This document shows, one piece after another, positions 9,388-19,230 of a stretch of DNA of 64,000 nucleotides. Location of the stretch: positions 248,001 through 312,000 of the forward strand of contig NZ_FTNW01000001.1 of assembly GCF_900156545.1 (NCBI RefSeq), in the 5' to 3' direction. The translations under genes were made by a program, and so were the position numbers. Under the pieces are notes generated by a model, which did no database searches, had not been told where the DNA came from, and worked only from the letters and a program-made list of their open reading frames with translations. Numbering within the stretch: the stretch's first letter is position 1; every line of letters begins with the position of its first letter. Origin of the DNA: Aquipseudomonas alcaligenes. GTDB taxonomy: Bacteria > Pseudomonadota > Gammaproteobacteria > Pseudomonadales > Pseudomonadaceae.

Positions 9388-10388
9388 GCCTGGCCGACCG
9401 GCTCACCGCCGCCTGGTACCAGGGCCATCCGGCCCTGGTTCTGCTGCGCCCGCTGGAGTGGTTGTACCGCCGCGTGGTGCTGAGCAAGCGCCGCGCCTTC
9501 CTCGCGGGGCAGGGCGACATCTACCGCGCACCCGTGCCGGTTGTCGTGGTCGGCAATGTCACCGTCGGCGGCACCGGCAAGACTCCGTTGATTCTCTGGC
9601 TGATCGAGCATTGCCGCGCGCGTGGCCTGCGCGTCGGCGTGGTCAGTCGCGGCTATGGCGCCACGCCGCCGCAACTGCCCTGGCGTGTGCGTGCCGAGCA
9701 TGCGGCCGAGCAGGCCGGCGACGAGCCGCTGCTGATCGTGCAGCGCACGGATGTGCCGCTGGTGATCGACCCGCAGCGAGCCCGTGCCGTGCAGGCGTTG
9801 CTGGAGCAGGAAACCCTCGACCTGATCCTCTGTGACGACGGCCTGCAGCATTATCGCCTGGCGCGCGACCTGGAGCTGGTGCTGATCGATGCGGCGCGTG
9901 GCATGGGCAACGGCCATTGCCTGCCGGCCGGTCCCCTGCGCGAGCCGGCCGAGCGCCTGGCCGAGGTCGATGCGGTATTGCGCAACGGCGCAGCTGAAGA
10001 CGACGAACAGGGCTATGCGCTGCAGCTGCGCCCGAGTGCGTTGATCAATCTGCGCAGTGGCGAGCGGGTAGAGCTGGAGCATTTTCCGCCCGGCCAGCAG
10101 GTGCATGCGGTCGCCGGGATCGGCAATCCGCAGCGTTTCTTCAATACCCTCGAAGCGCTAAACTGGCGGCCGATTGCGCATCCCTTCGCCGACCACGCCA
10201 GCTTCAGCCCCGAGGCCCTGCAATTCAGCCCCGCGCTGCCGCTGCTGATGACCGAGAAGGACGCGGTGAAATGCCGGGCCTTCGCCGCCGCCGACTGGTG
10301 GTATCTGGCCGTGGATGCCGCCCCTTCGCCGGCCTTCGTCGCCTGGCTGGATACCGAGCTGGATCGCCTGCTTGCCGCAAAGCACTGA
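9384..10388 (+). CDS. lpxK: Tetraacyldisaccharide 4'-kinase
   Basis: 334 aa with a TTG start overlapping the exbD stop; [25 protein letters not shown] is the expected LpxK N-terminus. The P-loop is [15 protein letters not shown], and the kinase core contains [34 protein letters not shown] and [10 protein letters not shown]. It phosphorylates the 4'-position of the lipid A disaccharide at the inner membrane. Downstream kdsB and Trm112-like genes continue the LPS theme. Confidence 0.96.
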   Translation: MSLADRLTAAWYQGHPALVLLRPLEWLYRRVVLSKRRAFLAGQGDIYRAPVPVVVVGNVTVGGTGKTPLILWLIEHCRARGLRVGVVSRGYGATPPQLPWRVRAEHAAEQAGDEPLLIVQRTDVPLVIDPQRARAVQALLEQETLDLILCDDGLQHYRLARDLELVLIDAARGMGNGHCLPAGPLREPAERLAEVDAVLRNGAAEDDEQGYALQLRPSALINLRSGERVELEHFPPGQQVHAVAGIGNPQRFFNTLEALNWRPIAHPFADHASFSPEALQFSPALPLLMTEKDAVKCRAFAAADWWYLAVDAAPSPAFVAWLDTELDRLLAAKH

Positions 10389-10427
10389 GCTTCGCGCCGT
10401 TTTCCAACCTCTCCGAGGACCTCCTCC

Positions 10428-10613
10428 ATGGACCCCAAACTGCTCGACATCCTGGCCTGCCCGGTGTGCAAGGGCCCGCTGCAGCTTTCCGAAGACAAGA
10501 CCGAGCTGATCAGCAAGGGCGCCGGCCTGGCCTATCCGATTCGCGACGGCATCCCGGTGATGCTGGAGAGCGAGGCGCGCACCCTGACCACCGACGAGCG
10601 TCTGGACAAGTAA
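10428..10613 (+). CDS. ycaR: Trm112 family protein (YcaR-like)
   Basis: 61 aa, complete. [25 protein letters not shown] and [16 protein letters not shown] are the Trm112/UPF0434 signature. The usual four-Cys zinc ribbon is reduced to one CPVC pair, as in most proteobacterial members. In bacteria it is a small cytoplasmic protein of unclear role, almost always between lpxK and kdsB as here. Its TAA is immediately followed by the kdsB ATG with no gap. Confidence 0.93.
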   Translation: MDPKLLDILACPVCKGPLQLSEDKTELISKGAGLAYPIRDGIPVMLESEARTLTTDERLDK

Positions 10614-11378
10614 ATGAGCCAAGCCTTTACCGTTGTCATTCCCGCGCGCTACGCCTCCAGTCGCCTGCCCGGCAAGCCACTGCAGGACATCGCCGGCAAG
10701 CCCATGGTCCAGCACGTCTGGGAGCAGGCGAAGAAGAGCTCCGCTGCCCGCGTGGTGGTGGCCACCGACGATGCACGCATTCTCGAGGCCTGCCAGGGTT
10801 TCGGTGCTGAAGTGCTGATGACCCGTGTCGACCACAACTCCGGCACCGATCGCCTCGCCGAAGTGGCCACCCAGCTGGGCCTGGCCAACGACGCCATCGT
10901 GGTCAACGTGCAGGGCGACGAGCCGCTGATTCCGCCCGCCATCATCGATCAGGTGGCGGCCAACCTGGCCGCCAATCCGCAGGCCGGCATTGCCACCCTG
11001 GCCGAGCCGATCGAGGACGTGCAGGCACTGTTCAACCCTAATGTGGTCAAGGTGGTCAGCGACAAGAGCGGCCTGGCCCTGACCTTCAGTCGCGCGCCGC
11101 TGGCCTGGGCCCGTGACGCGTTCGCCAAGAGCCGTGACGTGCTGCCGGAGGGCGTGCCCTATCGTCGCCATATCGGCATCTACGCCTACCGCGCCGGTTT
11201 CCTGCATGACTTCGTGGCCTGGGGCCCGTGCTGGCTGGAAGACACCGAGTGCCTGGAGCAGCTGCGTGCGCTCTGGCATGGCGTGCGCATCCATGTCGCC
11301 GATGCCCTCGAGGCGCCGCCGGCCGGCGTGGATACCCCGGAAGACCTGGAGCGGGTGCGTCGCCTGCTGGGGGCCTGA
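10614..11378 (+). CDS. kdsB: 3-deoxy-manno-octulosonate cytidylyltransferase
   Basis: 254 aa. It starts with [22 protein letters not shown], the nucleotidyltransferase motif, and has [13 protein letters not shown] in the CTP-binding site and [13 protein letters not shown] in the sugar site. It activates Kdo as CMP-Kdo for LPS inner-core synthesis. The ATG abuts the upstream stop, and its TGA overlaps the next ATG, so translation is probably coupled. Confidence 0.97.
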   Translation: MSQAFTVVIPARYASSRLPGKPLQDIAGKPMVQHVWEQAKKSSAARVVVATDDARILEACQGFGAEVLMTRVDHNSGTDRLAEVATQLGLANDAIVVNVQGDEPLIPPAIIDQVAANLAANPQAGIATLAEPIEDVQALFNPNVVKVVSDKSGLALTFSRAPLAWARDAFAKSRDVLPEGVPYRRHIGIYAYRAGFLHDFVAWGPCWLEDTECLEQLRALWHGVRIHVADALEAPPAGVDTPEDLERVRRLLGA

Positions 11379-11842
11379 TGCGCGTCCTGTTCGTCTGCAT
11401 GGGCAATATCTGTCGTTCGCCCACCGCGGAGGGTGTATTGCGCCAGCGCCTGAGTGCTGCCGGCCTGGTCGACAAGGTCACGGTGGACTCCGCCGGTACC
11501 GGCGATTGGCACGTGGGCAAAGCGCCGGACGGGCGTTCTGCGCAGGCTGCGGCGGCCCGTGGCTATGATCTGTCGAGCCTGCGTGCACGCCAGGTACAGC
11601 GCGAGGATTTCCAGCGCTTCGATCTGATCCTGGCCATGGATCACGACAATCTGGCCCGCCTGCAGGCGCTACGACCCGCCACGGGCGGTGCCGAACTGGA
11701 CCTGCTGCTGCGCCGCTACGACCTGGCGCTCGACGAGGTACCCGACCCTTACTACGGCGGCGCCGATGGCTTCGAGCAGGTACTGGACCTGATCGAACAG
11801 GCCAGCGATGCGCTGCTCGCCGAGATCAGGGGGCGCCTGTGA
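11378..11842 (+). CDS. Low-molecular-weight protein tyrosine phosphatase
   Basis: 154 aa. The active-site loop VCMGNICRSPTAEGV (CX5RS) is at the N-terminus, and the catalytic Asp lies in EVPDPYYGGADGF near the C-terminus, as in all LMW-PTPs. The start ATG overlaps the kdsB TGA (TGATG) and the stop overlaps the murB GTG by 4 nt. The conserved kdsB-ptp-murB order suggests an envelope-related role, but no kinase partner is nearby, so the substrate is unknown. Confidence 0.94.
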   Translation: MRVLFVCMGNICRSPTAEGVLRQRLSAAGLVDKVTVDSAGTGDWHVGKAPDGRSAQAAAARGYDLSSLRARQVQREDFQRFDLILAMDHDNLARLQALRPATGGAELDLLLRRYDLALDEVPDPYYGGADGFEQVLDLIEQASDALLAEIRGRL

Positions 11843-12858
11843 GCCTGCGACTGCAAGAGGCTGTTTCCCTCAAACCGTTCAATACCTTCGCTGTCGATGT
11901 CAAAGCCCGGTTGTTCGCCGAGGCGCACGACGACGACGAGGTGCGTGAAGCCCTGGCCGAGGCCGCGCGCCGTGGCCTGCCGCTGATGCCCATCGGCGGC
12001 GGCAGCAACCTGCTGCTGACCGGCGATGTCGAAGCCCTGGTGCTGCGCATGGCCAGCCGTGGCCTGCGCGTCATCGCCGACGATGGTGAGCGGGTGCTGG
12101 TCGAGGCCGAGGCGGGCGAGTCCTGGCATCCCTTCGTGCTCTGGAGCCTGGAGCAGGGCCTGAGCGGGCTAGAGAACCTCAGCCTGATCCCCGGCACGGT
12201 CGGCGCCGCGCCGATGCAGAACATCGGCGCCTATGGCGTGGAGATCAAGGACGTCTTCGCCGGGCTGACCGCACTGGATCGCCAGAGCGGCGAGCTGGTC
12301 GAGTTCGGCCTTGAGGAATGCGCTTTCGCCTACCGCGACAGCCTGTTCAAGCAGCAGCCGGGGCGCTGGCTGATCCTGCGCGTGCGTTTTGCCCTCAGTC
12401 GCCAGGCGAGCCTGCACCTGGACTATGGCCCGGTGCGCCAGCGCCTGCAGGCCGAAGGTATCGAAGTGCCGACACCGAGCGACGTTAGTCGCGCCATCTG
12501 CGCTATCCGCAGCGAGAAGCTGCCGGACCCGGCGGTGCTGGGCAATGCCGGTAGTTTCTTCAAGAATCCGGTGGTGCCGGTCGAGTTGGCTGAGCGCATT
12601 CGTGCCGAGCACGCCGACCTGGTCAGCTACCCAGCGGGTGAGGGGATGGCCAAGCTGGCCGCCGGCTGGTTGATCGAGCGGGCAGGGTGGAAGGGCTTTC
12701 GCGAGGGCGATGCCGGCGTGCATCGCCTGCAGGCGTTGGTGCTGGTGAACTATGGCACGGCCAGTGGCGCGCAGTTGCTGGCGCTGGCACAGCGCATTCG
12801 TGCGGATATCGAGCGGCGCTTCGGTGTGCTGCTGGAGATTGAGCCCAACGTGCTCTAG
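11839..12858 (+). CDS. murB: UDP-N-acetylenolpyruvoylglucosamine reductase
   Basis: 339 aa with a GTG start. FAD-binding motifs PIGGGSNLLL and GLSGLENLSLIPGTVGAAPMQNIGAYGVE are present, and VLGNAGSFFKNPVV carries the catalytic Ser of the type I enzyme. The C-terminal domain with LAAGWLIERAGWKGFREGDAGVH completes it. It makes UDP-MurNAc for peptidoglycan. It is the last gene of the lpxK-to-murB run and is followed by a strong terminator. Confidence 0.97.
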   Translation: MSLRLQEAVSLKPFNTFAVDVKARLFAEAHDDDEVREALAEAARRGLPLMPIGGGSNLLLTGDVEALVLRMASRGLRVIADDGERVLVEAEAGESWHPFVLWSLEQGLSGLENLSLIPGTVGAAPMQNIGAYGVEIKDVFAGLTALDRQSGELVEFGLEECAFAYRDSLFKQQPGRWLILRVRFALSRQASLHLDYGPVRQRLQAEGIEVPTPSDVSRAICAIRSEKLPDPAVLGNAGSFFKNPVVPVELAERIRAEHADLVSYPAGEGMAKLAAGWLIERAGWKGFREGDAGVHRLQALVLVNYGTASGAQLLALAQRIRADIERRFGVLLEIEPNVL

Positions 12859-12896
12859 GTGCGCAACATAGCGTTGCCGAGGTGCAAGGCAGAAAT

Positions 12897-12928
12897 AAAA
12901 AAGGGGATGCCGAAGCATCCCCTTTTTT
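12897..12928. terminator. Bidirectional terminator between murB and rne
   Basis: Perfect 14-bp inverted repeat (arms 12897-12910 and 12915-12928, loop CGAA), with A6 at one end and T6 at the other. It serves the convergent murB and rne transcripts. Confidence 0.93.
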
Positions 12929-12940
12929 GTGCCGCAGATC

Positions 12941-15900
12941 TTAGATCTGCGGTTTCGCCTCTTCTGCCTTCTCCGCTTGCTCAGCAGCAGGCTCGGCGGC
13001 GCTGGCAACCACCGGCTCCTCGCTCGGCGTTTCGGCTACTGCTTCAGTCGGGGCGACTTCGCTGGGCGCTTCCACCGCTGGAGCGGCTTCTTCGGCCGGA
13101 GCAGCCTGTTCAACTACAGCAGCGACCTCGGCCGGAGCAGCTTCGACTTCGGCAGGTGCCTCGACCGGAGCGGCTACCACTTGCGGCGCGGCAGCGGCTT
13201 CGGCAGCCAGGCGCTCGGCCTCGCGCTGACGGCGGCGTACTTCACGCGGGTCGTTCGGTGCGCGGCCGCCAGTGCTCTGCGGAGCGGCTGCCGGAGCGGC
13301 CTCTACGGGAGCGGGCGCCACTTCGGCAACAACGACCGGAGCCTCGGCAACCGGCGCGACAGGAGCCTGCTCCAGCGCAGCAGCTTCCACCACCGGTTCG
13401 GCCACGATGGCCGGGGCGGGGGTGGGCTCCTCGATTGCGCGGGTGATCTCGGCTGGCGCTTGCTCGGCTACCGGCGCTTGCTCCGGCTGAGCCAGGGCTT
13501 CCTCGGTGGCCACGGCCAAGGTGGCGGCGACTGCTACGGCAGCGCTTTCGGCGGCTGTGGTGGTAGCACCTTCGGTGCCCGCCTCGGCTGCGTCTGCGTT
13601 GTCCTCGGCGTCATCAGCGATCGGGTTGCCATCGGCATCGCGCAGGCGCTCACGGCGGTTGCTGCGGCGACGCTGACCACGCGAGCGACGACGCGGACGA
13701 TCGCCGCCTTCACCGCCTTCCTGGTCGTCTTCGACCTGCTCGCCGTTCAGCAGCACTTCTTCTTCGCTGACTGCCTCGGCCTGTTCGGCGCGAGGTTGGC
13801 GCTCTTCACGCGGCGGGCGCGGCTGGCGCTCTTCACGTGGCTTGCGCTCGGCGCGCTGCTCCTGCTGTGCCTGCTGCTCTTCGCTGCTGGCCGCTACTGC
13901 GTCCAGCGGCTCGCGCAGTTCACGGCGACGCTCTTCGCGCGGCTCGCGGGCTTCACGCGGTTGACGCTCGCGGCGATTTTCCTGGCCTTCGCCACGCGGC
14001 TCGCGCGGTTCACGGGCTTCGCGAGGCTGACGTTCTTCACGGGCTTCGCGCGGTTGACGCTCTTCACGCGGTTCGCGGGCTTCGCGCGGCTGGCGTTCTT
14101 CACGCGGTTTGCGCTCTTCGCGCTCGCCACGCTCACTGCGCTCGTTGCGTTCACCACGCTCGCTGCGGTCGCGGTTGCCACGGCCGTCGCGACGGTTCTG
14201 CTGGCGACCGTTGCGGCGTTCGTCGCCACGCGGCTTGCGTTCGGCGGGCTTGGCTTCGACGACCGGCTGCTGCTGTTCTTCCTTGCCGGCGAACAGGCTG
14301 ACCAGCGACTTGACCAGGCCCTTGAACAGGCTCGGTTGCGGCGTCGGTGCGGCCGGCGCCAGCGGGGCGGCCGGAGTCGGTGCGGCCGGGCGCGGCGGGG
14401 TGGTTTTCAGCGCGGCTTCCTGGCGCACCAGGGTGCGGGTGGCGCTGACCGGCTGGGCGTCTTCGACTTCGGCCGGGGTCATTTCGTAGCTGGACTGGCC
14501 ACTCAGCACTTCCGGGCTGTCGTCGCGCAGGCGCTGGACTTCGAAGTGCGGAGTTTCCAGGTGATCGTTCGGCAGGATCACGATGCGCGCACGGGTTCGC
14601 AGCTCGATCTTGGTGATGCTGTTGCGCTTCTCGTTGAGCAGGAAGGCGGCAACCGGGATCGGCACCTGGGCGCGAACCTCGGCGGTGCGGTCCTTCAGGG
14701 CTTCTTCCTCGATCAGGCGCAGGATGGCCAGCGACAGCGATTCGACGTCGCGGATGATGCCTTGACCGTTGCAGCGCGGGCAGACGATGCCGCTGGTCTC
14801 GCCGAGGGACGGACGCAGGCGCTGACGGGACATTTCCAGCAGGCCGAAGCGCGAGATGCGGCCGACCTGTACGCGGGCGCGGTCGGCTTCCAGGGCTTCG
14901 CGGACTTTCTCTTCCACGGCGCGCTGGTTCTTGGCCGGGGTCATGTCGATGAAGTCGATCACGATCAGGCCGCCGATGTCGCGCAGGCGCAGCTGGCGAG
15001 CGATCTCTTCGGCCGCTTCCAGATTGGTCTGCAGGGCGGTTTCTTCGATGTCGCCGCCTTTGGTCGCGCGCGCCGAGTTGATGTCGATGGACACCAGGGC
15101 TTCGGTCGGGTCGATGACGATGGAGCCGCCGGACGGCAGCTTCACTTCGCGCTGGAAGGCGGTTTCGATCTGGCTTTCGATCTGGAAGCGGTTGAACAGC
15201 GGCACGCTGTCTTCATACAGCTTGATCTTGCTGGCGTACTGCGGCATGACCTGCTGGATGAAGGCCAGGGCTTCTTCCTGAGCTTCGATGCTGTCCACCA
15301 GTACTTCGCCGATGTCCTGGCGCAGGTAGTCGCGGATGGCGCGGATGATGACGTTGGATTCCTGATAGATCAGGAAAGGCGCGGCGCGGCCCTGCGAGGC
15401 GTCCTTGATCGCGGTCCACAGCTGGATCAGGTAGTCCAGGTCGAGCTGCAGCTCTTCGCTGGAGCGGCCGAGGCCGGCGGTGCGCACGATCAGGCCCATG
15501 TCGCCCGGGGCGTTGAGGCCGTTCAGCGCTTCACGCAGTTCGTTGCGCTCTTCACCTTCGATGCGGCGCGAGATGCCACCGGCACGCGGGTTGTTCGGCA
15601 TCAGCACCAGATAACGACCGGCCAGGCTGATGAAGGTGGTCAGGGCAGCGCCCTTGTTGCCGCGCTCTTCCTTCTCGACCTGGACGATGACTTCCTGGCC
15701 TTCCTTCAATACTTCCTTGATGTTGACGCGGCCGCCTTCGGGAGCCTTGGAGAAGTATTCGCGGGAAATTTCCTTGAGTGGCAGGAAGCCATGGCGCTCG
15801 GCGCCGAAGTCGACGAAGGCGGCTTCGAGGCTGGGCTCGACGCGGGTGATGCGGCCCTTGTAGATGTTGGCCTTCTTCTGCTCGCGGGCACCGGACTCGA

Positions 15901-15985
15901 TGTCCAGGTCGTAGAGTTTCTGGCCGTCTACCAGGGCGACACGCAACTCTTCGGGCTGAGTTGCGTTGATCAGCATTCTTTTCAT
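12941..15985 (-). CDS. rne: Ribonuclease E
   Basis: 1014 aa. The N-terminal catalytic half starts [22 protein letters not shown]. It contains the S1 domain ([23 protein letters not shown]), the catalytic Asp motifs VSIDINSAR and LIVIDFIDM, and the zinc-link CPRCNGQG. The C-terminal half is the unstructured degradosome scaffold. It begins with an Arg/Glu/Pro-rich tract (repeats of [12 protein letters not shown]) encoded around 13.8-14.2 kb, and ends in an Ala/Glu/Pro/Val-rich tail. It processes rRNA and tRNA and starts mRNA decay at the inner membrane. It is divergent from rluC and has a leader of about 530 nt, consistent with autoregulation known in E. coli. Confidence 0.97.
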   Translation of the reverse strand: MKRMLINATQPEELRVALVDGQKLYDLDIESGAREQKKANIYKGRITRVEPSLEAAFVDFGAERHGFLPLKEISREYFSKAPEGGRVNIKEVLKEGQEVIVQVEKEERGNKGAALTTFISLAGRYLVLMPNNPRAGGISRRIEGEERNELREALNGLNAPGDMGLIVRTAGLGRSSEELQLDLDYLIQLWTAIKDASQGRAAPFLIYQESNVIIRAIRDYLRQDIGEVLVDSIEAQEEALAFIQQVMPQYASKIKLYEDSVPLFNRFQIESQIETAFQREVKLPSGGSIVIDPTEALVSIDINSARATKGGDIEETALQTNLEAAEEIARQLRLRDIGGLIVIDFIDMTPAKNQRAVEEKVREALEADRARVQVGRISRFGLLEMSRQRLRPSLGETSGIVCPRCNGQGIIRDVESLSLAILRLIEEEALKDRTAEVRAQVPIPVAAFLLNEKRNSITKIELRTRARIVILPNDHLETPHFEVQRLRDDSPEVLSGQSSYEMTPAEVEDAQPVSATRTLVRQEAALKTTPPRPAAPTPAAPLAPAAPTPQPSLFKGLVKSLVSLFAGKEEQQQPVVEAKPAERKPRGDERRNGRQQNRRDGRGNRDRSERGERNERSERGEREERKPREERQPREAREPREERQPREAREERQPREAREPREPRGEGQENRRERQPREAREPREERRRELREPLDAVAASSEEQQAQQEQRAERKPREERQPRPPREERQPRAEQAEAVSEEEVLLNGEQVEDDQEGGEGGDRPRRRSRGQRRRSNRRERLRDADGNPIADDAEDNADAAEAGTEGATTTAAESAAVAVAATLAVATEEALAQPEQAPVAEQAPAEITRAIEEPTPAPAIVAEPVVEAAALEQAPVAPVAEAPVVVAEVAPAPVEAAPAAAPQSTGGRAPNDPREVRRRQREAERLAAEAAAAPQVVAAPVEAPAEVEAAPAEVAAVVEQAAPAEEAAPAVEAPSEVAPTEAVAETPSEEPVVASAAEPAAEQAEKAEEAKPQI

Positions 15986-16514
15986 GTTGTACCAATGGTT
16001 TCCGGGCTACCGGAAACGGCGTTTGGCACACACGACTCTCACGGTCGGTGTCAGGGTGCGTCTTTCGGAGTGGTCGTAAATCACTCCGGTGTCCAGCGGC
16101 CAAGCCAACGGGGCCTGGGGCCGCGACAACGCTCCTGTTTGCTGTGGTGACAGAAGCACTCAGTCAGGGGAGGAATCAACCGGTCGGTGCGGACGAATGT
16201 GAAGCGTCTGGGTAATGCCTGTAGCTACGCTGTCCGACGGTTGTGCATCTCCACCCTACACGTATCGCTGAAATCGGGTGCCGCTCGCTGAATCCGTAGC
16301 GGGTTTGCATTACCGCAGGCTGGGCCTGCGCGTCTGTCGAGCCTGGTTGCGACTTCTGCGCTCAGGACTCTTTGGCTCAAGGCTTTGTTTCCGGAATTCA
16401 TCGCGCTCTGTGCGGCGAGAATCCCGTCGGACGGCCTCACGTCCTGAATGGGTTGCGCTCGGCAGGGATGGCAAGGTTGTCGATCATCCGCTGACCGGGC
16501 CGCTTTTGGCGGCG
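15986..16514 (-). promoter_or_regulatory. Long 5' leader of rne
   Basis: About 530 nt of non-coding RNA is implied between the predicted rne start of transcription and its ATG. It contains a perfect 8-bp hairpin (15998-16005 with 16010-16017, 4-nt loop) only 13 nt before the start codon. No good Shine-Dalgarno is visible. In E. coli the rne leader mediates autoregulation through RNase E cleavage; the same role here is inferred from position and length only. Confidence 0.6.
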
Positions 16515-16520
16515 TTCGCG

Positions 16521-16549
16521 ACTATAGCAGTAATGATTAAGTGCTTCAA
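16521..16549 (-). promoter_or_regulatory. Sigma-70 promoter for rne (minus strand)
   Basis: Read on the minus strand: -35 TTGAAG (16544-16549), 17-bp spacer, -10 TATAGT (16521-16526) with an extended TGC in front. Predicted start near 16514. It sits in an AT-rich island in the rne-rluC divergent gap. Confidence 0.72.
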
Positions 16550-16562
16550 TTCCATAAAAAAT

Positions 16563-16571
16563 TGTTATGAT
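16563..16571 (+). promoter_or_regulatory. Extended -10 element immediately upstream of rluC
   Basis: TGTTATGAT fits an extended -10 (TGnTATGAT; hexamer 16566-16571). The -35 region is weak (CTTCAA, which overlaps the rne -35). The predicted +1 coincides with the A of the rluC ATG at 16578, and no Shine-Dalgarno precedes that ATG, so a leaderless transcript is possible. Confidence 0.5.
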
Positions 16572-16577
16572 TCCGGC

Positions 16578-17531
16578 ATGACTACAGATAACTCTCCAAC
16601 CTCCGGCGTTCAGCTGCTTGAGGTTGCGCCGGATCATGCCGGCCAGCGTATCGATAATTTCCTTCTCGCTCGCCTCAAGGGTGTGCCGAAAACCCTGATC
16701 TATCGCATTCTGCGTAAGGGCGAAGTGCGGGTGAACAAGGGGCGCATCAAGCCCGAATACAAGCTGCAGGCTGGCGATATCGTGCGGGTTCCACCGCTGC
16801 GCCTGGCCGAGCGCGACGAGCCGGCGCCGCTGGCGCAGAGCCTGCTGGAGCGCCTGGAGGCGGCCATCATCTACGAAGATAAGGCGCTGATCGTGCTGAA
16901 CAAGCCGGCCGGCATCGCCGTGCATGGCGGCAGCGGCCTCAATTATGGGGTGATCGAGGCGTTCCGCCAGTTGCGCCCGGATGCCAAGGATATCGAGCTG
17001 GTGCATCGTCTGGATCGCGACACCTCGGGCCTGCTGATGATCGCCAAGAAGCGCAGCATGCTGCGCCATCTGCACGAGGCGCTGCGCGGTGATGGCGTGG
17101 ACAAGCGCTACATGGCCCTGGTGCGCGGCAGCTGGCCGACGTCCAAGAAGAAGGTGGCGGCGCCGCTGCTGAAGAACAACCTGCGCTCCGGTGAGCGCAT
17201 GGTCGAGGTCAATCCCGAGGGCAAGGAGGCGCTCACCGAGTTTCGCGTGCTGCGCCGCTTCGGCGAGTTCGCCACTCTGGTCGAGGCCAGTCCGATCACC
17301 GGGCGCACACACCAGATTCGCGTGCATGCCAAGCACGCCGGGCACTCGATTGCCGGCGATGCCAAGTACGGCGACGAGGAGTTCACGCGCGAGGTGCGCG
17401 AGCTGGGCGGCAAGCGCCTGTTCCTGCACGCCTATCAGCTGAAGATCGAGTTGCCCGACGGCCAGCATCTGGAGCTGCAGGCCGAGGTGGACGACATGTG
17501 GGCGCAGACCCTGGAGCGCCTCGGTGCCTGA
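16578..17531 (+). CDS. rluC: 23S rRNA pseudouridine synthase RluC
   Basis: 317 aa from [29 protein letters not shown]. An N-terminal S4 domain ([30 protein letters not shown]) is followed by the RluA-type catalytic domain with [17 protein letters not shown] (catalytic Asp) and [20 protein letters not shown]. It converts U955, U2504 and U2580 (E. coli numbering) in 23S rRNA. The frame is open for 300 nt upstream, but that stretch is the rne leader read backwards and gives no homology. It is divergent from rne, as in E. coli. Confidence 0.95.
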   Translation: MTTDNSPTSGVQLLEVAPDHAGQRIDNFLLARLKGVPKTLIYRILRKGEVRVNKGRIKPEYKLQAGDIVRVPPLRLAERDEPAPLAQSLLERLEAAIIYEDKALIVLNKPAGIAVHGGSGLNYGVIEAFRQLRPDAKDIELVHRLDRDTSGLLMIAKKRSMLRHLHEALRGDGVDKRYMALVRGSWPTSKKKVAAPLLKNNLRSGERMVEVNPEGKEALTEFRVLRRFGEFATLVEASPITGRTHQIRVHAKHAGHSIAGDAKYGDEEFTREVRELGGKRLFLHAYQLKIELPDGQHLELQAEVDDMWAQTLERLGA

Positions 17532-18216
17532 CTATCAGCTGTTGATCTTCGATTGGGACGGCACTCTGGTCGACTCGATTGGTCGTATTGTCGAGTCCAT
17601 GCGCCGTGCTGCCGATGTCTGTGGTCTGCCGCAGCTGAGTGACGAGGCGATCAAGGGCATTATCGGTCTCGGTCTGCCCGAGGCTATCCAGACTCTTTAC
17701 CCCCAGTTGCGCGAGGCGGCGCAGGTCGAGCGCTTTCGGGTAGGTTATGGCGAGCACTACATGACGCTGGAGAGTGAGCCGTCGGCGCTGTTTCCGGGGG
17801 TTGCCGAGTCGCTCGAGTCCTTCCGGGATCAGGGTTATCGTCTGGCGGTGGCCACCGGCAAGAGTCGCCGCGGCCTGCACAAGGTGCTGGAAGGGCATGG
17901 CTGGCTGGATTATTTCGATATCACCCGCTGCGCCGACGAGACGGCCAGCAAGCCGCATCCGCGCATGCTGCACGAGATCATGGCGCATTGCGCCGTTGCG
18001 CCGGAGCGGGCGCTGATGGTCGGCGATTCGGCCTTCGACCTGCTGATGGCGCGCAATGCGGGTGTGGATTCGGTGGCGGTGGGCTTTGGCGCGCAGCCGT
18101 TGGATAGCTTGCGGGCTCACGAGCCCCGGTTGGCGATCAATGAGTTTTCCGAATTGCGTGCCTGGCTGGAAGGGCGCGCACCTGTTGGCTCTGTCGAGGT
18201 TGGCGAGTATGTCTGA
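17524..18216 (+). CDS. HAD-IA family hydrolase (phosphoglycolate phosphatase-like)
   Basis: 230 aa, GTG start overlapping the rluC end by 8 nt. HAD motif I is [11 protein letters not shown], motif [12 protein letters not shown], motif III around KPHPRML and motif [19 protein letters not shown] helical cap lies between motifs I and II. This makes it a small-molecule phosphatase of the subfamily IA; the substrate cannot be assigned. It overlaps sppA by 8 nt, so rluC, this gene and sppA are probably one operon. Confidence 0.92.
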   Translation: MPDYQLLIFDWDGTLVDSIGRIVESMRRAADVCGLPQLSDEAIKGIIGLGLPEAIQTLYPQLREAAQVERFRVGYGEHYMTLESEPSALFPGVAESLESFRDQGYRLAVATGKSRRGLHKVLEGHGWLDYFDITRCADETASKPHPRMLHEIMAHCAVAPERALMVGDSAFDLLMARNAGVDSVAVGFGAQPLDSLRAHEPRLAINEFSELRAWLEGRAPVGSVEVGEYV

Positions 18217-19177
18217 TCAGTGGAATGCATCGGGTGACGAAAAGGCCTGGAAGCTGCTGGAGCAAACCCTCCAGGCGGGCGTGGTCGAGCAGCGTCGCGC
18301 GCGGCGCTGGGGCATTTTCTTCAAATTGCTGGCGTTCGTTTATCTGTTTGGCGCCCTGGCATTGTTCTCGCCGGCCCTGAAGCTGGACAAGGCGGCTTCC
18401 TCGGCGGAGCACCACACGGCGCTGATCGAGGTGCGTGGCATGATCATGGCTGACGAGGAGGCCAGTGCCGACAATATCGTCAGCAGCCTGCGCGCGGCGT
18501 TCGAGGACAAGAAGACCAAGGGCATAGTCCTGCGCATCAATAGCCCTGGCGGCAGTCCGGTGCAGTCGGGCTACGTCTATGACGAGATCAAGCGCCTGCG
18601 TGGCGAGCATCCGGAAATCAAGGTCTATGCGGTGATCAGCGACCTGGGTGCCTCCGGTGCCTACTACATCGCCAGTGCCGCCGACCAGATCTATGCCGAC
18701 AAGGCCAGTCTGGTCGGGTCCATCGGTGTCACGGCGGCCACCTTCGGCTTCGTCGGGGTGATGGAGAAGGTCGGTGTCGATCGTCGCGTCTATACCTCGG
18801 GTGAGCACAAGGCCTTCCTGGATCCCTTCCAGCCGCAGAAGGAGGAGGAGACCCGCTTCTGGCAGGGCGTGCTGGAGACCACCCACAAGCAGTTCATCGA
18901 CAGCGTGAAGAAGGGGCGTGGCGAGCGGCTCAAGGTCGAGCAGCATCCGGAGTTGTTCTCCGGCCTGATCTGGTCTGGCGAGCAGGCTCTGCAGCTGGGT
19001 CTGGTCGATGCGCTGGGTAGCAGCAGTTACGTCGCCCGCGAGGTAATCGGCGCCAAGGATATCGTCGACTTCACTCGCGAAGAGAACCCCTTTGATCGCT
19101 TCACCAAGAAACTCGGCGCCAGCGTGGCCGAGCGTCTAGCGCTGTGGATGGGCTTCCAGGGGCCGGCGCTGCGCTGA
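18209..19177 (+). CDS. sppA: S49 family peptidase (signal peptide peptidase SppA type)
   Basis: 322 aa from [16 protein letters not shown] single TM anchor lies around residues 33-55 (FFKLLAFVYLFGALALFS). The protease fold contains RINSPGGSPVQSGYVYDEIKRLR and VISDLGASGAYYIASAADQIYADKASLVGSIGV, with the catalytic Ser in GASGAYY. At about 320 residues it is the short SppA36K form rather than the 67-kDa E. coli enzyme. It degrades leftover signal peptides in the inner membrane. It ends with LWMGFQGPALR and is followed by a hairpin. Confidence 0.94.
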   Translation: MSDQWNASGDEKAWKLLEQTLQAGVVEQRRARRWGIFFKLLAFVYLFGALALFSPALKLDKAASSAEHHTALIEVRGMIMADEEASADNIVSSLRAAFEDKKTKGIVLRINSPGGSPVQSGYVYDEIKRLRGEHPEIKVYAVISDLGASGAYYIASAADQIYADKASLVGSIGVTAATFGFVGVMEKVGVDRRVYTSGEHKAFLDPFQPQKEEETRFWQGVLETTHKQFIDSVKKGRGERLKVEQHPELFSGLIWSGEQALQLGLVDALGSSSYVAREVIGAKDIVDFTREENPFDRFTKKLGASVAERLALWMGFQGPALR

Positions 19178-19192
19178 TGGCGCCCGCGAGAT

Positions 19193-19220
19193 GCCCGGCG
19201 TGTGCCGGGCTTCTTCCTTT
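19193..19220 (+). terminator. Probable terminator after sppA
   Basis: GCCCGGC-GTGT-GCCGGGC hairpin (19193-19210) followed by a T-rich but interrupted tract (TTCTTCCTTT). Lies between convergent sppA and maf. Confidence 0.65.
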
Positions 19221-19230
19221 ATATAGGTGC

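Noticed and set aside
12929..16150. A plus-strand open frame of over 1000 codons across rne
   Set aside because: It is the antisense of RNase E; its composition (F/G/L/A/R-rich repeats) is the mirror of the rne tail and no family is recognisable.
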